The notes under the pieces are model-generated. The model saw only the letters and a program-made list of their open reading frames with translations. It did not search any database and was not told where the DNA came from. DNA of 64,000 nt, taken from Tetradesmus obliquus. Its lineage: Eukaryota; Chlorophyta; Chlorophyceae; Sphaeropleales; Scenedesmaceae. Shown here piece by piece: positions 30,701 to 45,223 of this stretch (position 1 is the stretch's first letter; each line of letters begins with the position of its first letter). The DNA lies in NCBI GenBank assembly GCA_030272155.1, contig CP126193.1, positions 3,596,001 through 3,660,000 on the forward strand, in the 5' to 3' direction. The position numbers and the translations under genes are program-made.

Positions 30701-32907
30701 GGTGGGTGTCTGACTTTGCTCTTGTACAGCACAGCACAGCACAGCACAACACAGCACACAACTCACCAGCACATACATGCCGTTTGCCACCAGGTACTCC
30801 ACCACCCACAGGAACCTGGGCAGGGTGGTGATGCCGTTTGGCAAGTAGCTGTTGCAGGTGCCTGCCACTGAGTTCATGGGCAGCAGAAACTCCGAGGTGG
30901 GCATGCGCGCGGCAAAGTCCTTTGCGACGTCGCTGGGCAGCGTGCCTTGCGCGATCTCGAACGCACTCAGGGGGTTGTCTGGGACGCAGGGCCGTGCATA
31001 GTCCCTGCAAACCGGAGGAGCAGGTAAGCAGTGCAGCAGGCGTTGAAACAGTTACATGCTGCCTGTGTAGCACGTGTGCCGCTGTCTGCCAACAATGCAG
31101 TATGACATCCCCTCACGCTGCGCAGCATGCCGAGCACCAGCCAGCGCAGTGCTGACAGGGCTCGCCTGCTGGAGGTGCCACGCTCAGCTGCAAGCGGCAC
31201 ACTCCACTCCAGGCCTTCAACAAGCTGGCATCAGCGCAAGAGCCCGTGCGCCTCTGAATCCAAACAACAACAATGCACTCAAGCACATGTTACCAGCAAA
31301 CAAGAAACACAAATCAGCATGCCTCTGCTCTGCACATCAAACTCACGTGGTGGGGGCCTCCAGGTCGCTGAACCTGAAGGGCAGCCGCACCGCGTTGAAG
31401 CCTAGCAGCTTCATGCGATACACAATGGTGGCAAAGTCGGCAGCCAGCCAGGTGCCGTTGCCCGCATCCAAGCCATCCACCATCGTCTTGCCGTTCTGCA
31501 GCGCAGCAGCACAAACTTCAATGTAAGTTTATGTGGGTGGGATGGTGTGGTATGAGAGTGTGCAACAGGCGGAGTTGCTGAGGTGCCTGGTGAGAGCTCG
31601 GTTCTCTGTATGTATGCAAAAAAGGTGTGCTGCTGATGAGCTAGCTGGTCATAGCTGTCAAAATACGCTGCTGCATGTACTGCACATGCAGTTATTAAGG
31701 CAAGCAACTGCTACGCCCTGTGGTTGCAACTCACATTGAAACCAAACCTGCACGGCAGCAGCAGAAGCGACCGAGCAGCAGCAGTGGCAGCAGCAGCACG
31801 CTCCGTTCAGTGTGGCAGAAGCTTTCATAGTTGTGAATCTTGCGGCTGCTGTTGTCATTTATGCTGTAGCTGGGAAACAACTACAAGAAAGCAACCAGCA
31901 TGTTTTCAACAGCAGTGTGTGCCACCTGAATGCTGAAACGTCCTGGACAGCAGTGCGCAGGCAAAAAGCAGCTGCTGCTCACCAGTTGACACCATGCAGT
32001 GTAACTTCCGTGCCGTTGTCTGCTGTCACTAGCTTAGCCTTGCTGATCCGCAGTGCAGGAGGTGGCGTGCCTACTGGTGAGGCCTCTGCACAGGAAGCAG
32101 CACAGCCACTGCTGGTGTGAGTGCTGCTACGGCTGGTGAGGCTGGATGCAGTTGCTGCAATTGAGCGATGTTAGCCTTCAAACGCGCAGCAGCTGTGGTT
32201 GCAGCGTTTGCGTTGGAAGCAGCGGTCTGGCTGCTTGGGAAGTAACAGAGACACAGATAACGTTCACACACACAGCTGCTCGGTAAATGCTGCGTAAACG
32301 CTCCAGCTCAGCATGCCTCCTTCACTATCCAACCGTAGGTGAGCTTGATTACCTTTGGGCATCACCTCCCGGCATTCTGCGGCTGTCACGTACTGCGTGC
32401 CAGCTGCTGCTGCCGCTGCTGACAGCGTGCCGCTCCTGATGCTGGCCCTGTGTGCTGCTGCCACTTGCTCCTTCAAGTCCACCACTGTCACAATCAGCGG
32501 CACAATCACCTGCATTTGAATAAAGCGTCAAATCAGCCTGATAATGGTGTCAAATCAGCTGCATGTTGCCTTGCACACTATGCGCGTGGCTTGCTGAGTG
32601 TGTGTTCAAGCTTGTGCTGCCTGTTTGCTGCTGCAGCTGCAGGTGTGGCTACTCACCGCGACAATCAGCACACTGGGCAGAGCTACTGCCCAGAACCATC
32701 CTTTTTTGTACTCCAGTACCGGTGGCCTGCCCGCTCCGCCGAATGAGATGCGACCTGTGTGCGCGCCAAATCAGTGCCTGCAGCTGTCCGTGCTGCCAAC
32801 GTTCACGGGTGACGAAGACAGAGGGCCTTCCTACCTGTTCTTTTTGATGCTTCTGTGTTTGTCTCGCTGTGCACCCGGACATCTAGCAGGCTTGGAGACT
32901 CCAGCAT
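27743..32907 (-). CDS. GH5-like (cellulase-type) glycoside hydrolase with N-terminal membrane anchor
   Basis: Exon 1 (32907-32835) starts MLESPSLLDVRVHSETN and joins in phase to ISFGGAGRPPVLEYKKG, then a helix (WFWAVALPSVLIVAVIVPLI) and a coiled-coil-like stalk (VVDLKEQVAAAHRASIRSG). This indicates a type II membrane anchor with a short cytosolic tail. Catalytic blocks follow: ISKAKLVTADNGTEVTLHGV, then NW-FGFN across a 13-nt micro-exon (31747-31735), ATIVYRMKLLGFNAVRLPFR, WRGLWSAFTCLPNFASDLKG, VFLDLLNEPDELG (acid/base Glu), GDAIFFIQGGGQ, KQVVLSPHFYGQSITN, FPVVVVEIGSNLTHP (likely nucleophile Glu) and CWNANSQDTGGLVEDDW. The stop is at 27743. GH5 enzymes cut beta-1,4-glucans or mannans; the substrate is not evident. 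The placement suggests cell-wall or secretory-pathway remodelling, by inference. Confidence 0.82.
29439..29465. repeat. (CAG)n at a GH5 3' splice site
   Basis: On the minus strand, (CTG)n with one CTT ends in CAG immediately before the exon encoding GDGFATDPELIRRLS. Confidence 0.8.
30118..30270. repeat. 104-bp tandem duplication of a GH5 exon end and donor
   Basis: Real exon end near 30222-30270: minus strand LDLLNEPDELG followed by GTGAGTG. A diverged copy 104 bp into the intron (30118-30166) still encodes FLDLLNEPDELG and keeps GTGAGTG. Confidence 0.88.
31735..31747 (-). other. 13-nt micro-exon of the GH5 gene
   Basis: CAG|GTTTGGTTTCAAT|GTGAGT on the minus strand. It joins GTCAACTG upstream to AACGGCAAG downstream and restores the conserved N-W-F-G-F-N segment of the GH5 N-terminal strand. 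Confidence 0.75.
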
Positions 32908-33249
32908 CCTCCCTGCTTGCGCGCTGCGTTGCCTACTCACACGTACTGCCTGCAAACTACCGAGCTGCGGGGCTATAGTTGGTTCAAGTATCCAAGTTAA
33001 TGCAGAAGCAACGATGTAAAAAACGAGCTGCAAATGCGGCACTTCAGCAAACGACCTTCGCGCTGTCACCGAATACAGACCCAGCCAAGGCCCGCTCTCG
33101 CTTTGACTACACCCGATCCTGCCTGCATCCGACACTACACTTTCGTCTGACCTTACTTTATGAGTATGATGAACGGGCATGTGCACTCGGCTGGCAGTTT
33201 GTCACCCTTCTTGTCATCTACATCTCATACACAGCAGCACACAGGTATG

Positions 33250-33254
33250 TTACA
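33250..33254 (-). terminator. Candidate TGTAA polyadenylation signal of COX2B
   Basis: TGTAA on the minus strand, about 240 nt past the COX2B stop. A short motif, so only suggestive. Confidence 0.35.
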
Positions 33255-33495
33255 ACCAAGCCAGTGCATCCCACCAACATACAAAGCCATCCATGCAAAC
33301 GTCACTATAATTCAGATTGCCAAGCCACAGGGCTCACGACAGTCACGCGGTATGCACTCAAGACAAAGACAAAGTGCACGTGCCTGCTCTGCTGCTGACA
33401 GGTGGCAAGCACCTGCCAGGTGCAGCAAGGTATCAGCCCAAACCTCTGCCTACTAGTACAGTCGACCAGCCCATACCATCAGGCCAAGCATGTGC

Positions 33496-35184
33496 TTACT
33501 CCATCCACTTCTTGAGGTAGTTCTGCAGCAGCAGGAGATAGGGCAGAGATGGCAGGACATCAGCAAAGCAGCAACAAGGTCGACACTTATGTCACAGCAG
33601 AATGACAGAAACTGCACCTGTTTGCTGCCACCAGTCACAGCTGCTCAATTCAGCTGCAATTGTTGCTGCTACAAGCAGCTGGCCATTTTGTCAGCACCCA
33701 ACACCTGGCCCCCACGACGTAACCGCCACCACCATAATGTGCATGAAGGCGTGGTTGGCTCAACCCATCAACACACTGCGCCGCATAGCTGACTACTGCT
33801 GCAGTAGACACAGCGACTGCTTCGTCTTTCGGCACCCTTTGGCCAGAAACACACACGCCACACACCACACAAAGCAGGCTCGCCCTGCCACGCTGCCATA
33901 CTGCACGCAACAACACTGCAGCTGCCGCACGGCTAGCGCCAGCGCTCACCTGCACGAACTGGCGGGGTGTCACCGCCTCCACCACGATGGGCATGAAGGC
34001 GTGGTTGGCGCCGCACAGCTCGGAGCACTGGCCGTAGAACACGCCGGGCCGCTGGATGGTGATCCACACCTGACGCCAAGTCAGCAGCAGCAGCAGCAGT
34101 GTTGATGTACATGGCGCCACTGGCACGTGAATGAGGCAGCAACACCCTGGTGACATGATGTGGGCAGAGCACAGGTGCCAGTGGTACACAGCAGTGTCAC
34201 CACCAGCCAGCTGCTGCAGCTGCATATTTTGTAACTCCATACAAGCAGCCGCCACCTGATTAGTCAAACTGGTCACATGCTGCTGACACTGCTGCTGCTG
34301 CTGCTGCCAGCCCCCTCACCTGGTTGAGGCGTCCTGGGATGGCGTCGATCTTCACGCCCAGGCTGGGCACCGCCCAGGAGTGGATGACGTCACTGCTGGT
34401 CACCAGCAGCCGCACCAGGCTGTTGGTGGGCAGCACCAGACGCTCATCACAGTCCAGCTGACGGATCTGGCCGGGCTCCACGTCTGCAACAGCAGCAGCA
34501 GTGGCAGCGGGGAGGTGCACAGCAGCAGCGGCAGCAGCAAGTGAGTGTGCAGTAGAGATTGAAGGAGGAGGGCTGCGGCAGCGCAAGACACGCAAAAGTT
34601 GAGGTTTGAAATAGCTGCTCGGCATGGCCTATGTGTTGCTGGTCATGGAGCGATGGAGCATGGCACAGCATTCGCGCCGAGCAAAGCAAGCTGCTGATGC
34701 ACCTGCTACACCTAATCAGGATTGCTGACACTGCACCATCGCGCTGCTGCCCACGCAGCTGTTCGTAGAACCAGAGATGTCCTCTGGTTGCTAAGCGCTG
34801 GCTGTAATCCTGACTTCCCACAACCCTCGCCTACTTGCCCAGTACTTGCCCAATTGCCGGCATGTACTGCAAAGTGTGCACTCCATATGCTGCTGTGTAC
34901 TGCTGCTGCTACTACTGCCGCCGCCACGAGCCTGCAGCTGCGCATATGTCACGATCCAGCATGTAGGCGTCTTCTTGTTCTGCGCTGTCATATACGAACT
35001 GTGCTGCCACTGCTGCTGTGTCCTGCTGCGGCGCACCTGTGAGCATGTAGGCGTCAAAGTTGTACTGCGCCGTCTTGGGGTCCTCGTCGCTCTTGGCCAG
35101 CAGCGAGTCGGTCACGCGCTTGCGCAGCTCCTTGCGGAAGCTGGGGTCGGCCTTCAGCTTGGCCTTCAGCGCCTCACGCGCAGA
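33496..35184 (-). CDS. COX2B: Nuclear cytochrome c oxidase subunit II, C-terminal half (5' incomplete)
   Basis: This is the intermembrane-space CuA domain of cytochrome oxidase; COX2A, with the two helices, is encoded separately in chlorophycean algae. Four exons join in phase: 35184-35037, 34483-34320, 34069-33950 and 33522-33496. They give about 152 residues from [15 protein letters not shown] through [29 protein letters not shown] and [13 protein letters not shown] to [20 protein letters not shown], ending NYLKKWME. All CuA ligands are present: His in VIHSW, then Cys, Glu, Cys, His and Met in [13 protein letters not shown]. The upstream presequence exon(s) are not resolved. A frame starting MRAAARALAQQHGMQQGKAA (from 35991) looks like a mitochondrial targeting peptide and is a candidate. 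Exon 1 and exon 3 each have a partial duplicate in a neighbouring intron. Confidence 0.92.
33714..33762. repeat. Degenerate copy of part of COX2B exon 3
   Basis: GCATGAAGGCGTGGTTGGC at 33741 repeats the exon sequence at 33991, 250 bp away, with similar flanks (ACCGCCACCACCATAATG versus ACCGCCTCCACCACGATG). The copy lies in the last intron and is not needed for the protein. Confidence 0.8.
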
Positions 35185-35297
35185 CTGTTACATCGCAGGA
35201 TATGACAGGAAAAGTAACACATGTTGATGTTAGCGTCAACAGTGCATACAGCAGCGTCGGCCTTCAGCTTGGCCTTCAGCGCCTCGCGCGCAGACTG
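35145..35297. repeat. 110-bp tandem duplication of a COX2B acceptor and exon start
   Basis: GTCGGCCTTCAGCTTGGCC with following TTCAGCGCCTC occurs at the exon (acceptor at 35184) and again ending at 35294, with CAG|TCTGCGCG retained. Using the upstream copy would shift the frame, so it is probably a pseudo-acceptor. Confidence 0.88.
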
Positions 35298-36967
35298 CGG
35301 CGCGGCAACAACACAACACATAAGAAGGCGCAACTCAATTGCTTAGCATCAAATGCATCAAGCACAGCAACGGTCCAGGAGGGAAGGTTCAGAGGTCAGA
35401 GGTGCAAGTGAAAGAGCAATTGCTGCAGCACAGCAGGCAAGCTGCACTGACGGGGCTGATGATGACAGCTGCGTTGTGCCCAGCCCTGTTACTGTTGCGG
35501 CTGCACTTTTCCCCTGCTGGCCTGCGCAGCATGAAGCGCCATGCAACAGAACACATTAAACTTCCGCATTCACCACAGGGACTAGAAGACAGACACAATA
35601 ACTTCTGCGGTGGTGCATGGCTGCTGCTGCTGTTCTATGCTCGCTCCGCGTCACCAGCTACACGCTGTGCTCCTGCTGCACCAAGCACTGCATGACTAAA
35701 GGGGCGTAGTATTAGCCACCAGGTTGCTGCACCTCTCTTCTCTGCTGGTGGTGCTGCTGCTGTTGCCGTACCGCGGAGCACAAGCACCATTCAACGTGTC
35801 CAAACCCGCTATGCACAGCCCCCTGCAGGTGCTGCAACCCGGAAAGCACTATCCAGAAGCATGCACTCAATCTCAAGCCCACACCATGCCCTGCAATGCA
35901 GCCCCTGCTGGCTTCTGCTGTCGCTGCCACAGGCTGCCTTCCCTTGCTGCATCCCATGCTGCTGTGCCAGCGCCCGAGCAGCGGCGCGCATGGCCCCAAC
36001 CGAGGCATATGGTGCTTAGAAAGCCAGAGCAAGCTCTACCCCGCTGAGATCCGCTCTCACCTGGTCCACCATGTTTGCCCTGTGAGGTTGCTCCTGTCTA
36101 GCTGCAACTGCGCGTTCAAACGGCACAATGAACAACTGTCAGCAGTTGACAGCCGTGATAGAGCGAACTACTTAGCTGCTGTGCTGTAAGAGGCCCGAGT
36201 GCGTGCTGAACGCCGTGAGGCAGGCAGCGGCTGTCCTGTGCTGATCAGACTTGTCACAGCCTAAATGAACAACTAATGTCTACTTCCAGCCAGACATCAT
36301 GAATCGGACAAGCACACAGCGAGACACACCAGATCAACCTGCTCCTGTCGCGTTGCAGCCCAATCCTTGTCCGTCGTAACTTGCAGGCCAGCAATGTTGC
36401 GATTGTGCTCCGCCAGGAAACTAGGGCTGTCCTGCGTGGGGCCTGGTTACGCGAATGTTACATGCCGTGGCACTCCAGCTCTGCTTCACGCAACGGGTAA
36501 TTGCTGCTGATGTATTCTTACCAGTAAAACAAATAAAATTCTTGACGGAATGCGGGCTGCAACAGACATTTATGCGTAGAAGTGTTCCGGTCCAGAGTTG
36601 CACACCATGTGCTGCACTGGAGCTCGCTACCTCCGTGTCTGTTGCCAGTTTAGTGTCTGCTCAGCTGCAACAAAAGGTAGGCAGGACGAACGAGCAGGTA
36701 AGGGTGGCAGTCAGCAGGATCACCATCCTACACAAAGGACACTGTGCTGCAAGCAAACCACTCTGCACACTGGTTCTTAGCAGTGCACGTCGCAGCAATA
36801 CCATCATCAGGATGCTGTACCCTGCAGTTTATCACATGCACTGCACCCATCGCTTGCCGTCTGCACCCATGGATCTCCCTGCACGCCCTCCTGCTGCTGT
36901 CCTCTGCTTCCTGCTCTGTCGCCACACTCGTGCTGTACCTTGCAGGAATGCGCATACATAGAGCAGG

Positions 36968-37474
36968 TCAGCGATGTGCAGTACACAATAAAGCAGGCTT
37001 CGTGTTGGGCATGCGCGTGCCACGCACCTTGTATGTGAACGAGAGGAGCCTGCAGTGCTGTATGAGGAGCTGCAGCAGAGCGCGCAGCGCAGCAAGGTGG
37101 GCTGCTGGCTGCTCCACAAGCGGGCCAAGTTCATAACTTGAATTCAACAATGAATCGTGCCGTCAGCTGCCTGTGCCTCACCAGTCAATGAGGTCGAAAC
37201 ATGGCAGGGCTGGCAGCAGCTGTCACTGCCCTGCTTCAAGCAGACAAGTTCTCGCATACGCCAACATGCGGGCGGCGGCAGCGGCAACACGAGGAGGCGC
37301 AGATGCAGCATGGCGACATCCAGCAGAGACTGTGCCAGATGTCTTGATGTTTGAGCAGCCAAATATTGCTGCTCATGTCCCCGCTTGCTGCCACTGGCCC
37401 CAGGCAGCATGCTGGCTCCTGCCAGCAGTCAAGCAGCCGGCCAATGTTGCCGCGCTGCAAGGCATCGCCAAAGT

Positions 37475-37533
<59 letters not shown>

Positions 37534-37990
37534 GCGGCGGCGGCTCCAGCAATGCAGCCGCTTTGACAGGTTTGTGCACGCAGGAGACAGCCAGGCAGCA
37601 GGTGGCTTTGGTGTCAACGTTCTCAGCTTCTCTGCTTCAAGCCGAGCATTGGCATGCCTGCAGCCTCCATGTGCGGTGCCCCTGTGGCAATCAGGCCGCC
37701 GCAACAGCAGTCACCACAAGCTGGACTGCAAAGGCCATAAAGATTCGCCCCATTGCCTTGGTGTAAGGGCTGATTTGGCAGCTGCAACGCAGACGCGTGC
37801 TGGCTGCAGCACTTAGAACACGTCTTTGTTGCTAGCCTGAAGACTTGACATGAACACTGGAACAGCAGTGCTTGGGGCTGAGATGCATCGTCTATGAAGA
37901 AATGATGAAACGTACCAGAGTCGACTTGCCAGTTTCGTAGTAATTTGAGCGGGGTGTTGGCCCTTGCGATCAGCGCGTCAAGCACGGTCG
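36968..37990 (-). CDS. Possible hypothetical gene, exons only partly visible
   Basis: Three splice-flanked helical, Leu-rich stretches look coding. They are VLDALIARANTPLKLLRNWQ before a GTACGT donor (about 37.93 kb), GDALQRGNIGRLLDCWQEPA (about 37.45 kb) and HLAALRALLQLLIQHCRLLS before a GTGCGT donor (about 37.05 kb). No start or stop could be fixed and the frames between blocks were not joined. I recognise no family. It may be noncoding. Confidence 0.25.
37473..37532. repeat. (CAG)n tract
   Basis: About 19 CAG units followed by (CGG)n, between unassigned blocks. On the minus strand it is a (CTG)n run. Confidence 0.85.
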
Positions 37991-38258
37991 TTTGCGCAGC
38001 GCCTGCGTTGACGTGAACGGTATGCCACTATGAGTCATAGTACGTAACTTGCACGTGTATATTCTTGGCAAGATTCGTGAACTGCTGAAAGGATCACTGT
38101 GGAAGAGAACCGGTGCTGCTGCCTCGCTGGCTATACTGTCTCAACTGTCTCAGGAGTTCACAGTACCAAATACTTTGCAAGCAATTATGCCGTGTGATAA
38201 CCCTTTTCAACATCGCAGGCAGACTAAAAAGTGCCTTTAGCAAGTCAACAAGCTTAGC

Positions 38259-40997
<2,739 letters not shown>

Positions 40998-41875
40998 AGC
41001 AGCTGCTCGACTGCATATTTTTCACTGTGCACAGACGCTGGCTGAGTGCTGCTGATGGTGTGCGGCTGCTGTTTGCTATGTGCAAAATCTTGTACAAGCA
41101 ATGGCTGCATGCTGCTGGCTGTAATGGGGTTGCATGTACGAGGCATCAACAGCTCCTGCCAGCTTTTGCAATGTAACGAACACGCTCCACAGTGCATACT
41201 TCGCGGCAGGGCCAACACAAACACAACAGTACTCATTCGTATAGTTACACCACCCTCCAGCAATATCCTTGACTGCTGCCAGCGCAGCTTATGCAGCTGC
41301 TTCCCCAACTTCCCTCATCTCTCACAAACAGCTGCGTGCAGCCCTAACCCCTCTGGCGTCCGTAGGGTGCATCAGAGTGATGCTCCAGCTTATGCAGCTG
41401 GGGACAAAGAGCTGCTGCAGCTGCGTTGCTGCTAGCTCAAAGTGCTACGCTGCTGCACCACATGATTGCAGGAACACTGCTTGCCAGCTGCTCTATTTCT
41501 TCTCAGGCAGCTGTACGCTCTGCCTTGTAAACACAACAGCATTGTTCCGCCTGCAAACTGTGCATTCAGTAACGGATCCAAGGATTGAGTTTCACTCTCT
41601 CTGTGTGCGCCGTTGTTCACGGCGTCACCAGCTGCTGCAAATCACTGGCGGCCACTGGGCCAAGCCCTGTCCTCTGTACAGTGAACAACATGCATTGCTT
41701 GCAGCATGTTGAACACATATGCAACCATCAGTTGCAGCCCCAGGCCTGAGGCTTTGCATAGAGGCACACTACAAATGTGTTTGGAACGCAAGAAGTCCAT
41801 AACAGAACTGCCTGCTGCGCTAGGGCCCCTAGTTCTTGGCTAACACTGTGGCGCAGCAGAGTCCCGTCGATCCCG
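40998..41875. other. Convergent 3' region between patatin-like and PLA2c genes
   Basis: The two genes converge here, so it should hold both 3' UTRs. A TGTAA lies at 41172-41176, 175 nt past the patatin-like stop. No exon recognised. Confidence 0.5.
41172..41176 (+). terminator. Candidate TGTAA polyadenylation signal of the patatin-like gene
   Basis: TGTAA 175 nt after the stop at 40997; position and motif fit the green-algal norm. Confidence 0.4.
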
Positions 41876-44800
41876 TTACGACTGCAGCAGCTGCTGCAGC
41901 TGCGGGGCCAGCTCCAGCATCTGCCAGCTGGCCTGCTGAGTCAGCAGCTGCGTCAGCAGTGGGCTGAAGTTGGCGGTGAAGGTGGGCACAAAGGGATACT
42001 TGGCCAGGCCCAGTACATCTTGCTCACCTGCAGGCAACAGCAACAAGAACCGGCAGCAAGGTCAGTGTTGAGCCATGATAAAGAGAGTGGCAACCAGCAG
42101 CTGATACCACAGAACACAACAGAGGCAACACAGGCGGCATTTGCACCCATACCACTGCTGCACTGCAGCAGCATCTTTCAGATTTAGAAATTTTGCAGCT
42201 GTGAATTGTCAGGCTGTCCAAGCATGCTGCGTACAGGCCACCCACCGAGCCATGTGCCTTCTCCCGCCTTTGACACGATGTTGCTGACCAGCGACAGGAT
42301 CATCTCGCCTGCCGTCTGGATGCCGCCCGTGATGCGGCTGTTGTCTGTGGGAGGGTTTAGGCTCCGCGCTGCGCTGATGAGCGCCGACACACTGGCAGGC
42401 AGCCGCTTCTCCCAAGCCCGCTGCGGCTGTGTGACCACCCACAGGATTTGCACCTGCGCGGCACAGCAACATCGCAGAGAGGGAAAGGGGTTGAGTGTAT
42501 CTGCATGGACCACCTTGGCCAATGCCCCCTGGAGACCATGGCCTGCAGAATTCACTGCGGCAGCGGCCATGCCATTGTGTAGCTGCTGCAGACGGCTGCC
42601 GAAAGAGAGACGGCGCCGCAGACTTGCACCTGAACTTGATGTGCCGGCTGCTGGTGAAACAAGACAGAACTGCGCAGCTCTTCTGCCATCCCAGGAAGCC
42701 AAATAACAACAAGCGTAACGCACACCTTCCAGCCGCCAGGCACGCCCTCATATGGGTTCTCCAGCACGTCGTATGTGGCCAGATGGTGGGCGGGGACTCC
42801 CGCCTCCACGCTCTTCCTCATCGCTGCATACAGCTCGTAGAAGCCCTCGGAGGCAAACACCTGCAGCAGGAGAGGCAGCGGCAATGCAACAGGTGAGATG
42901 CGAACATATTTATGCAGCAGCGCCCTGTTGCAGAAAAGCACAAGCACCTTGGCTGAAAGGTGGGGCATTGCGTGACGGCAATCAAGCATGTGTGGGTCCT
43001 CTGAGTGCGCTACCTCTCAAAAAAGCTTCAAGTAGTGTAGTGCCGTGTACCTTGATGACGGAGTGGACAGCGTGTAGCAATCGCAAACAGCTGCAGAGCT
43101 GCACACTCCAGCCTCACCTTGGAGCGCTTGTTGAAGACATCCACTGCTTCATAGGACTCCGCAAACCGCTCAAAGTTCCTGCCGTGGCCCGGCGGGCACA
43201 CCCCAAACAGCCCTGCACACAACAACACGCAGCACAGCACAGCAAGCGCAGCACGGGTCACGCACTTGATGTGTAAATCAACATGAGCATAGCCGGCTGC
43301 TGGCTGACACCCGGCTATGCACCATACCCAGTGTTGCTGCTGCTCCGCAAGCTTTAAATCATGGCTTTTGATCAGCAGTGTGCCACACATGACACATCTC
43401 TGCTGGCAGCCCACCTGCAGTCTCCCACTGGTTGCCGGCCCATTGCTCCACTGCCATGTCTGTGGCGCTCTTGATGGCAGCCACGATTGCAATGATCTTG
43501 GGCACCTTGCGGCGCAGCAGCGGCGTGATGGCGGTGTTGTCTGCGCCAGCGCCGTCGCCAAATGGCAGCTTCTCTCCTCCGCTGAGGTCCACCTGGTTCC
43601 AGTACCTGAGCAGTAGGCAGGCAGGTAGGCCGCGCATCAACTTCAGCCATGCATTGGTTGGGCATCAGCATCCATGTGGCTGCTGCTGGCTTTCAAAGCG
43701 TCAACAAGATGTTTGATAGGTTGACTCTGCAGACCCTGTGCTGGCACTACCAGCTACGCCTGCTGCAGCATTGCGGCATTGCTTTGGATTTGGCAGCTGT
43801 GGAATGGTGCGGCAACTCTGCACCTTGCAGGCATGTGCAGGAGTGGCTGAGCAGCACAAGCTCACCTGAGTGTTTCTGTGGTCGCAGCAAGTGTGTAGGG
43901 GTCCCTCAGCTTCACCATCTGCCGTGCGTTGGCCAGTGCAGCTGATGACATGCCAGCAACCATTTTCAGCGGCACCAAGTGCTCCGACTGCGCCGACACA
44001 CTCAGAGGCAGCAGCTGCATCAGCCGCTGCGAGCGCGCCGCTGCTGCTGTTGCGTTGACCGCCGCCTCTGCTGCTGCTGCTGCCGCGGACGAGCCGGCCG
44101 GCTTTGCTAGCGCCTGCTGGATCTTGAGGGGTATCTGCGCCCTAGGGTTTGGCTGGTTGGTGTTGATTCCCAGGGGATCTGTGAAGCCACCGCCTATGAT
44201 GGGCTGTGTGTCTGTGAAGACTGCCGGGCAGCCCGCGTAGAGGGGCGTGAACTCGTAGGGGTAGTAGCGCACGGTGGCATTTTCACGCATGATGGATGCT
44301 GAGAAGATGGGGAAGGGCCTGCCAGGTCAGCAGCAGCACAGCAGGCACTTGGGTAAGCTGCAGCAGCATGTATTTCAACCAGATGTCTGTTGTTGTCTGC
44401 TCAACAGGACAGACAGCTGCCTGAAATGGTTTGAACAGCGGCTGGCAATGCAGATGTAGACATGGTGTGCTGAATGTGCAGCTGCTGCATTGCGCATCCC
44501 ACCTTCAAGATGCGAGGCCAATAAAACACGAAGAGCAGCAATACAATGGAGACTTGAATGTGGTGTACTATGCAGCTGCTGCATTGCTCATCCCACTGGC
44601 ATGATGCGCGGCCGATAACACTCGAAGAGCAGCGTACCTTGGGTCCCTGCCGCCTGCTGCAGCAGCGCCATCTGGCTTGTAGGTGTACACATCCACATCT
44701 GCTGGCAGGTCTGCTAACGCCTTATGCACGCTGCCTGCTGTGCCAGCTGCTGTCCAGGTTGATGCTTCGCTGTTGAGGTCGTAAGGTGCTAGGAAAGCCT

Positions 44801-45151
44801 CCCCAATGGCTGCGCTCCATACATTGATCTTTGGCTGCAGCAGCTTCTCCAGCATGTACATATCCTTGTCCTTTAGCCGCTTGATCAGCCGCTGTGCCGC
44901 CTCTGCAGGACAGCAGCAGATGCATGAAGGCGTTAGCTTGGGGAGCGATGCGCAGAAGTTGCAGCTGCTTTTTGCAGCTTGAGATACTGGGAAGGCTATG
45001 TTGGGAGTGTGGCTTGCAGTTGGTGCTGTGCTGCCTAACCAACATTTGTACACACTCCTCATTCTCAGGCACCCCACATGCATGGCAGACTGTGTTGTAC
45101 GCTGCTGCTGCTGCTGCTTCTGCTGCTGCAGCTGCTGCTGCTGCTGCTGCA

Positions 45152-45183
<32 letters not shown>

Positions 45184-45189
45184 AGCTGC

Positions 45190-45223
<34 letters not shown>

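Larger units (their letters stand above)
35185..38258. other. Mostly unassigned; COX2B 5' exon(s) and possible small minus gene
   Basis: It should contain the COX2B presequence exon and promoter and the upstream region of the patatin-like gene. Apart from the doubtful minus-strand exons at 36.9-38.0 kb, nothing here has a recognisable domain. Confidence 0.4.
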
